Source of the DNA: Bin18 sp965200355
GTDB lineage: Bacteria; Desulfobacterota; Binatia; Bin18
NCBI GenBank assembly: GCA_965200355.1
Contig: OZ241351.1
Span: 62,001-126,000, forward strand
Reading direction: 5' to 3'
Length of the DNA: 64,000 nucleotides
Positions 51,920 through 61,105 of the stretch are shown here, one piece after another. Numbering within the stretch: the first letter of the stretch is position 1; each line of letters begins with the position of its first letter. The position numbers and the translations under genes were made by a program. A model generated the notes under the pieces. It had not been told where the DNA came from, did not search any database, and saw nothing but the letters and a program-made list of their open reading frames with translations.

Positions 51920-54529
51920 TCAGGGGCGCGCGGTCAAAGAACGGAGAATGAGTTCCCCCAGATAGAAAAGCATGGCCAGGGGTATCAGGTAGGGCCAGAG
52001 CGGCAGCTGCTCGGCGGGTCCAAGCAGCCGGCTGAGGCTGGACAGCGCAGGCTTCAGGCTGCCGCCCGTTGCCTCGGCCAGCGTTTCAAAGAGGCGGAGA
52101 TTGGGCTGGGGCTGAGGGGCTTCCCGGGGCCGCAGCCGAGGGAGGGTGTACCCCAGAGGACCAAACCGTTCCCCGCCGGGCAGGCTGCCCGCAAGGGTAT
52201 AGTCGCCGGCTGTGCGGGTGGCGTACTGGCCTTGGTAATGGCCGGGTGCCAGGCGCTCAAAGAGCAGGCGGGAGCGTGTCCCATCCGGCCTGGTGAGCGT
52301 TGCGGTGGGTGCGTCGGTTTGGGCCGCCGCTGGCGTCCCATAGAAAAAGGCGTCAACCAGCAGCCCGGTCTCGTTGTGCCCGACCTCGATGGAAAACGGA
52401 GCGGCCCGGTGACACGGCTCAGGACAGGTGGGGTCGTCTTCCTCCGCTCGGGCAAAGCTCCAGCGGACGGTTTGATTCCAGAACTGGCTGTACCGGTCCC
52501 AGCCCACCCACGGCGCTGACCAGCGCCCGTTCGCGTCTGAGGTAAACGCCGCGGCCCGGCCTTGGCCATACGACCAGGAGGCTAAAAGGGGCGGCCGCTT
52601 GTCCGCATCACGCACTGACACGTCGGCCCGCGCGCCCTTTTTGAGTCTGGTCTGCACATAGCCTTTGACTGCCGGGAGTGGCTGTTGGGCCAAGTCTTTT
52701 AGCAGCGGAGAGCGGGGGTTCGGGATAGGGGACAGGAGGCGTTCAACCATCGTCTTCTCCTCCGGTTGCTCTTCCAACTCGTCGAGGAAGAGGTCGGGTA
52801 AGGTCGATGGGTCGGTGGTATGGTAGAAGGCCCCGCCACCGTAGTCTGCCAGCCGGGATAACAAGCGCAAGTTGGCCTGCCGGCCCACGGCAATGGTTGA
52901 AATCGTAATTTTGAGTTCGCCGTGCAGCACTGAGGCCAGGTCCAGATAGTCACTCCCGCTGCCGCCAGTCTCGCCGTCGGTCAGCAGTACAATATGTTTG
53001 CGGGTGGCATGTTGGCGGGCCAACTGGCGTTGGGCCTCTTGCAGGGCCGGCAGCAGAAACGTGCCACCGGACGGCTTTAAGCGCGCAATCCGCTCGTCAA
53101 GCCGGGCCCGGGTCTTCCCCAAATAGTCAAGCGGAGCCACAACAAATGGCGTTTTATCAAAACCGATGACCCCAAACAGGTCGGTATCGGTCAGGTTGCG
53201 GGCCACCGCTTGGGCACCCAATTTCGCGTACAGTAATTTTTGCTGCTTCCGCATACTGCCAGATTTATCAATAATCAGCAGCATGGCCGTTCGCTGCTCT
53301 TCTTTTTGGGGGGGAACGAGCTGCACCGGCAGGACTTTTTCAATAGCCGTGCCAGCGTAGCGGCCCAGACCGAGGCTGCTTTCTCCTCCGACCATAATCA
53401 GACCCCCACCATTTTTGACATAGGTGTCCATCCCTCGCGCCAAAGCCGCGGGGAGCTGATGGTGGGCGATATTATTGAGGATCACCGCGCGAAAAGTGTT
53501 GAGGGCTGGCACCGCAGCCGGTGGGCTATGAAGCGGCAGGGCGGTCACCGCCAGCCCCCGACTGGTCAGCGCTTGGGCAAGATAGCGATTGTCAGGCCGG
53601 GTTGCACTGAGCAACAAGACGCGTGCCGGCGGCGTCACCTGGACCCACGCCGTTGCCTGGTTGTCGTAGGGAATGGCGTCCGGGGCCTCAGGCTGAGGAG
53701 TGAAACGGGCAGACACAGGAACGAGTCCACTGCCGGATAGTCGCAGCGTATGGGCAAAGAGGGAGGCTCCGGGGCGGAGTTCCGTTTCCTGTTGCCACAC
53801 CACCGTGTCGCGTTTGCGCACGGTCAGCTCACCCCGTACCGGGCGCGGCGCAGTATTCTCCAACGCTATCGTTATCTCAATCGTGTTGCCACCCGGAGTA
53901 GACTGCGGCGCGCCAAAACGCCGCAGGGCGATATTCGGCGCACGTTCTTCCGGCGGTGGGGGTAGGGGGTAGAGGCGCAGCCCCTGCTTGGCCAAGGCGG
54001 GGAGCAGCGCCGCCGCCGTCCCCTGCGTTTCCCAGCCGTCGCTCAAGATATAGACCTGCCGGGGCTGGGGTTCTTCCACTAGCTGACTCAGGGCAGCCTC
54101 AATATCGGTCTCTTCAGGCTGTAGCCCTGCTGGGGGAGTGGCCAACAGCGGAGGGACCTCGTGCCAAGCCAACCGCCGGTTCTCTCCTCCGAAGAGGACA
54201 ACCGGGGTGTCTGGGGCAGGCCGGATATGGTCGGTAATCGTTTGCTGTATCCACTGCCGCTGGGTGGTGGTCAGGCTGTCTGACACATCAATGACCAAGA
54301 TGGGAGGAATGGGTTGTCGGACGCCTCGGGCAGAGGGGCCGGCGGCCGCAAGGATGAGCACGCCCAGGAAAAGCCCCCGCAGCACCAGGCTGGGCCACGC
54401 AGGACGCTGACGGAAAACAAAACCGGGTAAAAAAAGAAAAAAGGGGACCGCAACCAGCCCGTACAGCACCGCCGGACGACGCCAGTCCAGCGGCGGCAAG
54501 AGGTCGGTCAGCAGCGTCAACCCTTCCAT
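51920..54529 (-). CDS. Large membrane protein with VWA domains (BatA/B-like)
   Basis: 869 residues from the ATG at 54529; the longer frame to 54649 lies within the neighbouring gene. Two membrane helices at the N terminus are followed by a degenerate VWA domain (IDVSDSLTT) and a beta region. A VWA domain with a complete MIDAS DKSGS (IIDKSGSMRKQQK) and LLTDGETGGSG follows. A glutamine-amidotransferase-like segment (VILNNIAHHQLPAALARGMDTYVKNGGGLIMVGG) lies between them. A final helix is near the C terminus. The gene lies 16 bp after the next VWA gene in the operon. Confidence 0.85.
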   Translation of the reverse strand: MEGLTLLTDLLPPLDWRRPAVLYGLVAVPFFLFLPGFVFRQRPAWPSLVLRGLFLGVLILAAAGPSARGVRQPIPPILVIDVSDSLTTTQRQWIQQTITDHIRPAPDTPVVLFGGENRRLAWHEVPPLLATPPAGLQPEETDIEAALSQLVEEPQPRQVYILSDGWETQGTAAALLPALAKQGLRLYPLPPPPEERAPNIALRRFGAPQSTPGGNTIEITIALENTAPRPVRGELTVRKRDTVVWQQETELRPGASLFAHTLRLSGSGLVPVSARFTPQPEAPDAIPYDNQATAWVQVTPPARVLLLSATRPDNRYLAQALTSRGLAVTALPLHSPPAAVPALNTFRAVILNNIAHHQLPAALARGMDTYVKNGGGLIMVGGESSLGLGRYAGTAIEKVLPVQLVPPQKEEQRTAMLLIIDKSGSMRKQQKLLYAKLGAQAVARNLTDTDLFGVIGFDKTPFVVAPLDYLGKTRARLDERIARLKPSGGTFLLPALQEAQRQLARQHATRKHIVLLTDGETGGSGSDYLDLASVLHGELKITISTIAVGRQANLRLLSRLADYGGGAFYHTTDPSTLPDLFLDELEEQPEEKTMVERLLSPIPNPRSPLLKDLAQQPLPAVKGYVQTRLKKGARADVSVRDADKRPPLLASWSYGQGRAAAFTSDANGRWSAPWVGWDRYSQFWNQTVRWSFARAEEDDPTCPEPCHRAAPFSIEVGHNETGLLVDAFFYGTPAAAQTDAPTATLTRPDGTRSRLLFERLAPGHYQGQYATRTAGDYTLAGSLPGGERFGPLGYTLPRLRPREAPQPQPNLRLFETLAEATGGSLKPALSSLSRLLGPAEQLPLWPYLIPLAMLFYLGELILRSLTARP

Positions 54530-54545
54530 ATTCGTACCGCCCCGC

Positions 54546-56483
54546 TCAGGGTTCTTCTCGGACCGCCTCTTTTCGCGCGACCCACCACCACTCCAGACTG
54601 CACAGGACGAGCACGGCCAGCAAGAGCCACGGCCAGACCGGCTGCGCATGGGTGTGGCTCACGCGGTCTGTCCGGGGGGAGGGCGGCTGTCCGCCAGACT
54701 CGTCACCCGCCAAGGACAGCGGCCGGCCCAGGTCAGTCTCTTCCGGGCTCAGCAGATTCACCGCCACAAGACGTTCCTTGCCCTGTTGACGAAAAGTATA
54801 CACTCCCTGCCGGTCCAAGGAGAGGGCTTGCTCAACGGCTTGAAAGTACCTGCCCCCAGGAAATCGAACGCGCAGCGGAGTGTCCGTTGTCTCGGCCAGC
54901 TGGGACTGCCGGCCCAGCACCGCCCCGGTTTTATACGGAGTGGCTTGCAAGGTCTGGTCCGAGAGCCAAGCGAAGATATTCAGCGTCAAAATCGAGGCTG
55001 GCAGGTTGCGCCGGCCCAGGTAGGGCAAGATGTCGAATCCGGTCACAACATAGCGCCGGCCCGCCCGTTCTCCAGCCAACACGAGCGGGCCGACCGTACT
55101 CTCAATAATGGGCGTATTCCACCCAGCGGGCTGGAGGGCTTGGGCATAGGCCGGGGTGAGTAAAGGAAAGGTCACATACGCGGTCAGCGGATGACCGTGC
55201 GTCCAGTGGGTCAGCGTGGGCTGCTGGGCGCTCTGTCCCAAGGGGAACAGCGGATTGTCCTCGGGCGGCAGGAAAAAGGCCGCCGGCAGCGGGGGCAGGG
55301 CTTCTGGGGCGGTCAGGTGAAAAAGGATGCACCGGAACGCGGAGGCCGACGTGACCGCAGCCGGCTCATAGTCCTGGGGGGTCATCAGCGTCAAATTGAT
55401 ATTGGGTATCTGCCCCAGACTGGCTCCGACCTCGGGCGTGGGGCTGACGAGTAAGACCCCAATGTCTTCAAGGGGCGGCAGAACCGCATAGGCTTCGTTA
55501 TCAACGGCCAGCCCATCGCGGCCCTGGCCGTCCTCCTGCGCAAAAAGAATCCGGGCTCGGTAGCTCGTTGCGAGTGGCAGTTGGGCAAAGGAGAGGGTCT
55601 GGGCTGCCCCCCCGTCAGGAGAGATTGCGGGGGATAAAGGCAGCCCGGCGAGGCGGTGCTGCGTCTGACCATCTTCGATGACAACCTGCCCCAGGGGCAA
55701 CGCGGAGAGCGCGTCGGCGACGGCGTGAATACCGACCGTGGCGTGAATCTCATCTGGAAAAAATGGGCTTCGGTATAAGCGGAAGGTACTGATCCCGAGA
55801 TTGGGCTGGGGAGCGCCCAGCGTCAGCGTGCGGAGCGCCGGCCCAGCCGCCGGCCCGCCGGGAGGCCGGGTGACGGGGCGGTCGGTCACGAACAAGACGG
55901 TCTCCACAGTGGGGTCGCCCAAGAGCCGGGCAAAAAAGGCAGACAGCGTGGCCGCGCTCGGGTCGGGGGCGTCGCTGACGGATATCCGCTCCTCCACCAC
56001 CCGCATCGCAGAACCGGCCGTCAGGGACGCTCCAGTCTCAACATCGAGCACGTCTTCCGGGACCGCTCCGAGTGGATTGGTCGTAAAGATGCTGATAGGC
56101 CGGGCCGGCGGGAGATGGGCGAGTTCCTGCTGGATTCTCTCCTTGGCCGCCTCAAACAGTGAGGACTGGCCTGAAGGGGTGCGCGCCTGCATACTGGCCG
56201 AGGTATCGAGGACAAGCGCAATTTTTCCCGCGGTGTCATACTGCAAGACCGGCCGGGCGGCCAGGGCAACCAATAAGAGCAAGATGAGGAGTTGGAGCAA
56301 AAAAAGCGGAGAGAGGCGGAGCCGGCCCCACGGCCGGCGGCGCGTTGAAGCAGTGTCCTGATAGAGAAAGAGCGCCGGCACAACCCGGCGTTGAGGGCGC
56401 TGTCGGAGCAAATACGGCACGAGCAGCAAGGGCAGGGCAAGCAGGAGCGCAAAGGCCGCCGGAGAGAGAAAACTGAACTGCAT
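54546..56483 (-). CDS. BatA-like membrane protein with VWA domain
   Basis: 645 residues. The N terminus MQFSFLSPAAFALLLALPLLLVPYLL with RRPWGRLRLSPLFLLQLLILLLLV matches BatA/Aerotolerance-type proteins. The VWA MIDAS is LDTSASMQ. Further extracellular domain, then a helix near the end (VWPWLLLAVLVLCSLEWWWV). With DUF58 this pattern belongs to MoxR-associated operons that assist protein complex assembly or stress resistance. Confidence 0.87.
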   Translation of the reverse strand: MQFSFLSPAAFALLLALPLLLVPYLLRQRPQRRVVPALFLYQDTASTRRRPWGRLRLSPLFLLQLLILLLLVALAARPVLQYDTAGKIALVLDTSASMQARTPSGQSSLFEAAKERIQQELAHLPPARPISIFTTNPLGAVPEDVLDVETGASLTAGSAMRVVEERISVSDAPDPSAATLSAFFARLLGDPTVETVLFVTDRPVTRPPGGPAAGPALRTLTLGAPQPNLGISTFRLYRSPFFPDEIHATVGIHAVADALSALPLGQVVIEDGQTQHRLAGLPLSPAISPDGGAAQTLSFAQLPLATSYRARILFAQEDGQGRDGLAVDNEAYAVLPPLEDIGVLLVSPTPEVGASLGQIPNINLTLMTPQDYEPAAVTSASAFRCILFHLTAPEALPPLPAAFFLPPEDNPLFPLGQSAQQPTLTHWTHGHPLTAYVTFPLLTPAYAQALQPAGWNTPIIESTVGPLVLAGERAGRRYVVTGFDILPYLGRRNLPASILTLNIFAWLSDQTLQATPYKTGAVLGRQSQLAETTDTPLRVRFPGGRYFQAVEQALSLDRQGVYTFRQQGKERLVAVNLLSPEETDLGRPLSLAGDESGGQPPSPRTDRVSHTHAQPVWPWLLLAVLVLCSLEWWWVARKEAVREEP

Positions 56484-56513
56484 GAGACTCAGCCCGAGGC
56501 CGCGGTCGCCCGA

Positions 56514-57434
56514 CTAGATGAGCAGCCCAAGCGCTGGCAGCTCGCGCAAGATAAAATGGGGCAGGTCTTGAGGGGTGATGAAACGGACATAGTGGACACC
56601 GGCCTGATGGCAGGCACTCTGGAGTGCTCGATTGTGTCGGTCCAAACGTTGCCTATAGGTCTGTTTGGCCCGCGTGTCAAAATAGACGAGTCTTTCCTCC
56701 CCGCTTTCACTGTCCGTCAGGCGGGCTCCGTCTGGAAAAAGCGGCGGGTCCATTTCCTCACGACCGAGAATCTGAATCAGCGCCAAGTCAAAGTTGGCGT
56801 CGCGCATCAGGTGCAGACCGGTGCGGACATCGGACAGGGGAAATAAAAAATCAGACACCCACACCGCCTTGCCCGGATGGTGGGATTGCTGCAACTGCCG
56901 CGCCAGCGACTGGACGATATTGCCCCGACCGGCTGGACGGTCACGGCCAAGAAATGCTGCCACCTGGCCCAAACGCTGGCGGCCCCGGAAGAACGGTGTT
57001 GTGGCTGGGCGGGTGGTATCCAGGCCCAAAAGAGAGAGCTTGACCGCATCGTTACTGGCAAGCACGACATAGGCCAGCGAGAGGATCATATCCTGAGCGG
57101 CTTCGGCTTTTCCGTCTTGGGCGGGGTAGGCCATAGACGCGCTCCCATCCAGGAAGAGGGAAGTATACAGGTCCTCTTCTTCCTGAAATTGTTTGATATA
57201 GAGGCGGTCCGTTCGGCCGTACAGATTCCAGTCAATATAGCGCAGGTCATCGCCGGGGGTGTAGCGGCGATAGTCCGCAAATTCGAGCCCCGCCCCCCGG
57301 CGCGGCGAAACATGGCCCCCGGGCCGGCTACCAAGAAAGCGCCGTCTGGTCTGCATGCGTAAAGTTTCCAGCCGGGACAAGTAGTCTGCCGTGAATAAGG
57401 ATGGTAACACTTCGTCAGCCCTCCAAAGAGACAA
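56514..57434 (-). CDS. DUF58-domain protein
   Basis: 306 residues. GLEFADYRRYTPGDDLRYIDWNLYGRTDRLYIKQFQEEEDL is the DUF58 hallmark, followed by LFLDGSASM, a VWA MIDAS. It normally works with a MoxR AAA+ ATPase encoded in front. Here no moxR is present, and the gene before it is unrelated. It lies 30 bp ahead of the BatA-like gene. Confidence 0.9.
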   Translation of the reverse strand: MSLWRADEVLPSLFTADYLSRLETLRMQTRRRFLGSRPGGHVSPRRGAGLEFADYRRYTPGDDLRYIDWNLYGRTDRLYIKQFQEEEDLYTSLFLDGSASMAYPAQDGKAEAAQDMILSLAYVVLASNDAVKLSLLGLDTTRPATTPFFRGRQRLGQVAAFLGRDRPAGRGNIVQSLARQLQQSHHPGKAVWVSDFLFPLSDVRTGLHLMRDANFDLALIQILGREEMDPPLFPDGARLTDSESGEERLVYFDTRAKQTYRQRLDRHNRALQSACHQAGVHYVRFITPQDLPHFILRELPALGLLI

Positions 57435-58560
57435 AGGCGGACGCCCGGCCTGGAGCTAAACAGCGCTCCAGAACCCAGCGGGTGGCCAGAGCGTCGTCCT
57501 GAGCGTATTTGGATAAGAGGGCCAGGGCGGCCGGAGCCGGCTCCCACTCAAAACATATCTCCGACGGGACAATGACCGAGGCCGGCCTGACCGCCCAGGG
57601 CTGAGCGCAAAAGCGGATGGCCTGAGAGGACGACTGCGCCTGAAACCAGGCGAGTACGCGCGGGGCGGTTTTCTTTGCGGCCCGGGTGAGACGGTCCAGG
57701 TCAGTAAAAGGCAGGGGCCGGGGACGGGTGTGGTCGAGACGCACCAAAGCGAGTTCCCGGATACGCGCCCAATACTCCCGGGGGGTGGTGAGCAGGGCGG
57801 CCCGGTCGCTCAGCGCGATGGTCTGAAACTCCTCGGGGTCGAGGGTAAAAGCGAGCGTGCAGGTCGGATACGGAAACTCGGCCGCACGGCTCCGCCACGG
57901 ATACCAGCGGCCGGTCAGGTCGAAAAAATGGCGGACAATCAGGAGGCGATTCGTACTCAGCGGGTAGGGACCAGAATCAATCGTCCCGAGATAGGCTTCT
58001 GCATTCAAAAGAAAGATATAAGCTTCGAGCGCTGTCAGGAATTGCTCGGTCACGCGGCGCATTTCGGCATCAACGGGCACCAGCATCTCTGACACGTGCT
58101 GAATCGTCTCCCTGGGCAGGTAGGGGTTTGTCCAGCCGGCCTCGCTGTTGTCCCGATGGCCGTCGGTGCGCGCGGCAGCTACACACCGACGCCAGCAGTC
58201 TAAGACCAGCCCAATATCCTCGGCATGGTCACTGGCTTTGATCGCCCCAAAATCGAGCAGAATCTCGCGCCCAACGAGAAAGGAATAGCCCAACGTCCAG
58301 ACGGTCAACGGAGAGACACTGGTGTCGAGCCGCCCGCTCCGGTGAGCCAGGGCGTGCGGCGTCGTTCGCGCAGAAAAGCGTCGCATCAGCCCCGGCAGCG
58401 TCCAGAAGAGATGCGTAGCCGCCAGGGCAAACGCTTGATTCACCGGCAGACGGGTTGGGGTGGGACCGACCGGGCGGAGAATTTCTTTGCGAAACTTCAC
58501 CCCCATGCTGGGGATGAGCTGGTTTGTCACACTCCGGTCATATGTCGCTTGCTGGGTCAC
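57415..58560 (-). CDS. Unknown protein at the head of the DUF58/VWA operon
   Basis: 381 residues, not recognised. Predominantly helical, no signal peptide, Cys-poor. It holds RRCVAAARTDGHRDNSEAG and a region of charged helices at 300-340. The stop overlaps the start of the DUF58 gene by 20 bases, so the two are coupled. It occupies the place where moxR is usually found but has no Walker A motif, so it does not replace MoxR as an ATPase in an obvious way. Upstream is a dispersed repeat. Confidence 0.65.
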   Translation of the reverse strand: MTQQATYDRSVTNQLIPSMGVKFRKEILRPVGPTPTRLPVNQAFALAATHLFWTLPGLMRRFSARTTPHALAHRSGRLDTSVSPLTVWTLGYSFLVGREILLDFGAIKASDHAEDIGLVLDCWRRCVAAARTDGHRDNSEAGWTNPYLPRETIQHVSEMLVPVDAEMRRVTEQFLTALEAYIFLLNAEAYLGTIDSGPYPLSTNRLLIVRHFFDLTGRWYPWRSRAAEFPYPTCTLAFTLDPEEFQTIALSDRAALLTTPREYWARIRELALVRLDHTRPRPLPFTDLDRLTRAAKKTAPRVLAWFQAQSSSQAIRFCAQPWAVRPASVIVPSEICFEWEPAPAALALLSKYAQDDALATRWVLERCLAPGRASAFVSLEG

Positions 58561-58599
58561 CTGAGTCGGATTAGCGCAGGTGTCGCAGACGGGTCAAGG

Positions 58600-58745
58600 T
58601 AGTCTCCTTCGACTGCGCTACGCTACGCTCAGGATGAACGGCCCTTCGACTTTGCTGCGCTACGCTCAGGGTGAACGGCTGGGCATTTTGGAATGCCTTA
58701 AAATCCCCTCTCCCCTGGAGGGAGAGGGGTAGGGGTGAGGGGGAA
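58600..58745. repeat. Dispersed GC-rich repeats and palindrome
   Basis: CCTTCGACT-(G/T)-CGCTACGCTA and CTCAGG-TGAACGGC units occur twice, at about 58607-58637 and 58642-58679. The palindrome CCCCTCTCCCCTGGAGGGAG is followed by AGGGGTAGGGGTGAGGGGG at 58692-58742, which matches the hsdM-internal repeat. No gene seen in 58561-58764. Confidence 0.7.
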
Positions 58746-58764
58746 AAGCAAAGGGAAGACGGCC

Positions 58765-61013
58765 CTATACCCGGCCGGCCTGGACGGCCGCCACAGACCG
58801 CTGCAAGGCACGCTGAAAGGCGCACCCGTGGCGTTGCCGTTGCGGGGTATCAGGCAGCATGTCCAGCAGGGCCAGGCCGGTTTGCAGATGACGAATGGCC
58901 TCCTCGTTCGCGGACTGCCCAACGGCCCGTTCTCCGGCCTGATACCAATAGGGCAGGGCCTCTTCTTTCAGGCCGGCCTGGGTGTAGTGGTGGGCCAGGA
59001 GTTCGGGATGGATATCGTGGCTGTCCGAGACCGAGGCCGCCAGCGTCCGCGCAATCCGTTCATGATAGTGCTGACGCTGGCTCTTCAGCAGGGATTGGTA
59101 GGCAGCATCCTGAATCAAGGCGTGCTTGAAGGTGTATTCGGCCTTGGGCAGAATCCCGCGCTGATACAGGATTTCCGCTTCGACCAGCGCGGCCAGCGCG
59201 GGTTGGAGGTCCGCTTCCGGCACGCTACACACCGCCTTGATGAGTTCATAGGAAAACTCCCGCCCCAGGGTTGCGCCGAGTTGGGCGATTTCCCGGACAG
59301 GAGCGAGTCGATCCAGACGCGCCATGAGCGAGTCTTGCAGCGTGGTCGGAATGGCCAGGTTGGGCAGCCGACCAGGGCATAGCGCTCAGGCTCCTCTTGA
59401 AGAAAATCCGATTCCAGGACCATCTTGGCCAATTCTTCGACAAAGAGAGGCACGCCATCCGTTTTGCTGGCAATCTGCTCCACCACCTCGGCCGGCAGGG
59501 ACTTGCCTTTGCTGACGTCGGTGAGCATCGCCTCGACGTGTCTACGCGGCAGGCGGCTGAGCATTATCTGGGTCATATGCGAGCGCAGGGCCCACGGGGG
59601 CCTGAACTCAGGCCGATGCGTCAGCAGCAAGAGAATGCGCGCCCTGGGAACGTGCTCAATCAGCAGGCCGATAAAGGCGAGGGAAGACGGGTCAGCCCAG
59701 TGCAGGTCTTCAACAACACAATGCAGGGGCTGGCGCTCGGCCTCTTGCAGCATCCAGGTCACGAGGATTTCCTGAAACCGCTGCTTGTGCTGTTGCGGGG
59801 CACCGACCAGGGGCGGACAGCCTGGGGGCGGGGGCAGCGACAGCATGGCGGCGAAGAGCGGCAGGACCGCCTCGCGGGCAAAGCCTTGCCGGTCCAGCGC
59901 CCGGGCCAGTTTATCCAGCTTCTGGTGCGGGGGCTCGTCCAGCTTGAAATTCAGGAGGCGCTGGAGGAAATCGAGCAGGGGATAATAGGCGCTGTTCTGA
60001 TAATACGGCAAGCAGCGATATTCAATCAGGGTTGCCGAGGTCGTGCTGGCAATGCGCTCGACTTGGGCCTGAATCAGCCGCGACTTGCCGATGCCGGCCT
60101 CGCCGCTCAACAGGATGACCTGGCCCTGCCGCTCCTGCACCTGCTCCCAGCGTTCAAGCAGCAGGCCGGCCTCCTGTTCTCGTCCGGTCAGCGGGGTGAG
60201 ACCGCTCAGGGCCGGGGCTTCCAGCGGATGCCGGGCCTCGTTTGTCCCGACGACCTGGTACACCGTGATAGGCTCGGACACGCCCCTGAGCGGCTGCGGA
60301 CCGAGACTGACGACCGTGAACAGGCCGGGGGTGAGCCGACAGGTATCGGCACTTGCCACCAGCGTGCCGGGCTGGGCAAATGCCTGGAGCCGGGCGGCAA
60401 TATGCGGCGTTGTGCCGACAATATCCAGGGCGTCGTTGCCCACCTCACCGGCCACGACCAGGCCGGTATGAATGCCGATGCGCGCCCTGAGCGGCTGGGT
60501 GAGGCGCGCACTGAGTTGCTGCAACGCTCGGAGGATGCCCAAACCGGCGTGCAGCGAACGCGGCGCGTCGTCTTCGTGGGCCGTCGGATAGCCAAAGAAT
60601 ACCAGCAGGCCATCGCCCAGATACTTGGCAATATGCCCGTCAAAGCGCTTGATGACCTGGGCGCAGGTCGCATGATACGCGCCGAGTACCTCGCGCCACT
60701 CTTCGGGGTCGAGCTGTTCGGACAACGGCGTTGAACCCACCAAGTCGCAGAACATGACGGTGACTTGACGCCGGTCGCCTGTGGTGAGCGGGCGCTCGAC
60801 CGGGGCGGGCGGGGCGGGTGATGCCGCCGGGTCTGCCGCCTGGGAGGCTGGGACGGGTGGAGAATTTAGCGCCTGTCCGCATTCACCGCAGAACTTTGCC
60901 CGTGGCAGATTCTCAAAATGACAGCCCGGACACCGGTTGGCCAGCCGGGTGCCACACTCGGTACAAAACTTCATCCCGGCCTGATTCTCGAAACCGCAAC
61001 TCGCGCACTGCAT
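58765..61013 (-). pseudogene. Class III adenylate/guanylate cyclase with zinc ribbons and AAA-type ATPase, one-base frameshift
   Basis: The first piece, 59115-61013, begins with two zinc ribbons (CASCGFENQAGMKFCTEC and CPGCHFE-CGEC). A class III cyclase domain follows, with metal-binding D90 (MFCDLVGST) and D134 (YLGDGLL). TPHIAARL has His where the catalytic Asn usually lies. An AAA-type ATPase follows (Walker A GEAGIGKSR at 304-312). Near 59365-59372 the frame breaks: GCPTWPFR replaces LPNLAIPTTLQDSL, which lies in the next frame. That frame continues as 58765-59325 with TPR-like repeats to a stop at 58765. One missing G explains it. The intact product would be about 750 residues. It is divergent from the MMPL transporter, with 92 bp between starts. 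Confidence 0.85.
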
Positions 61014-61105
61014 ACTGAGCCTGCTTTTATAGCTCTATAGCCGGGGGGGCCAGGATTGCCAGGCGCGTTCCCCTGCCTCTCGCCCTGAGCGCCGGTTTCC
61101 GATAT
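61014..61105. promoter_or_regulatory. Shared divergent promoter region of the cyclase and MMPL genes
   Basis: 92 bp between two divergent genes, with TATAGCTCTATAGCC near 61036. I cannot name a specific promoter. The arrangement implies common regulation of the cyclase/ATPase and the transporter. Confidence 0.35.

Noticed and set aside
59397..60734. Rightward frame of 445 codons opposite the cyclase gene
   Set aside because: The minus strand carries zinc ribbons, cyclase and Walker motifs; this frame is their shadow.
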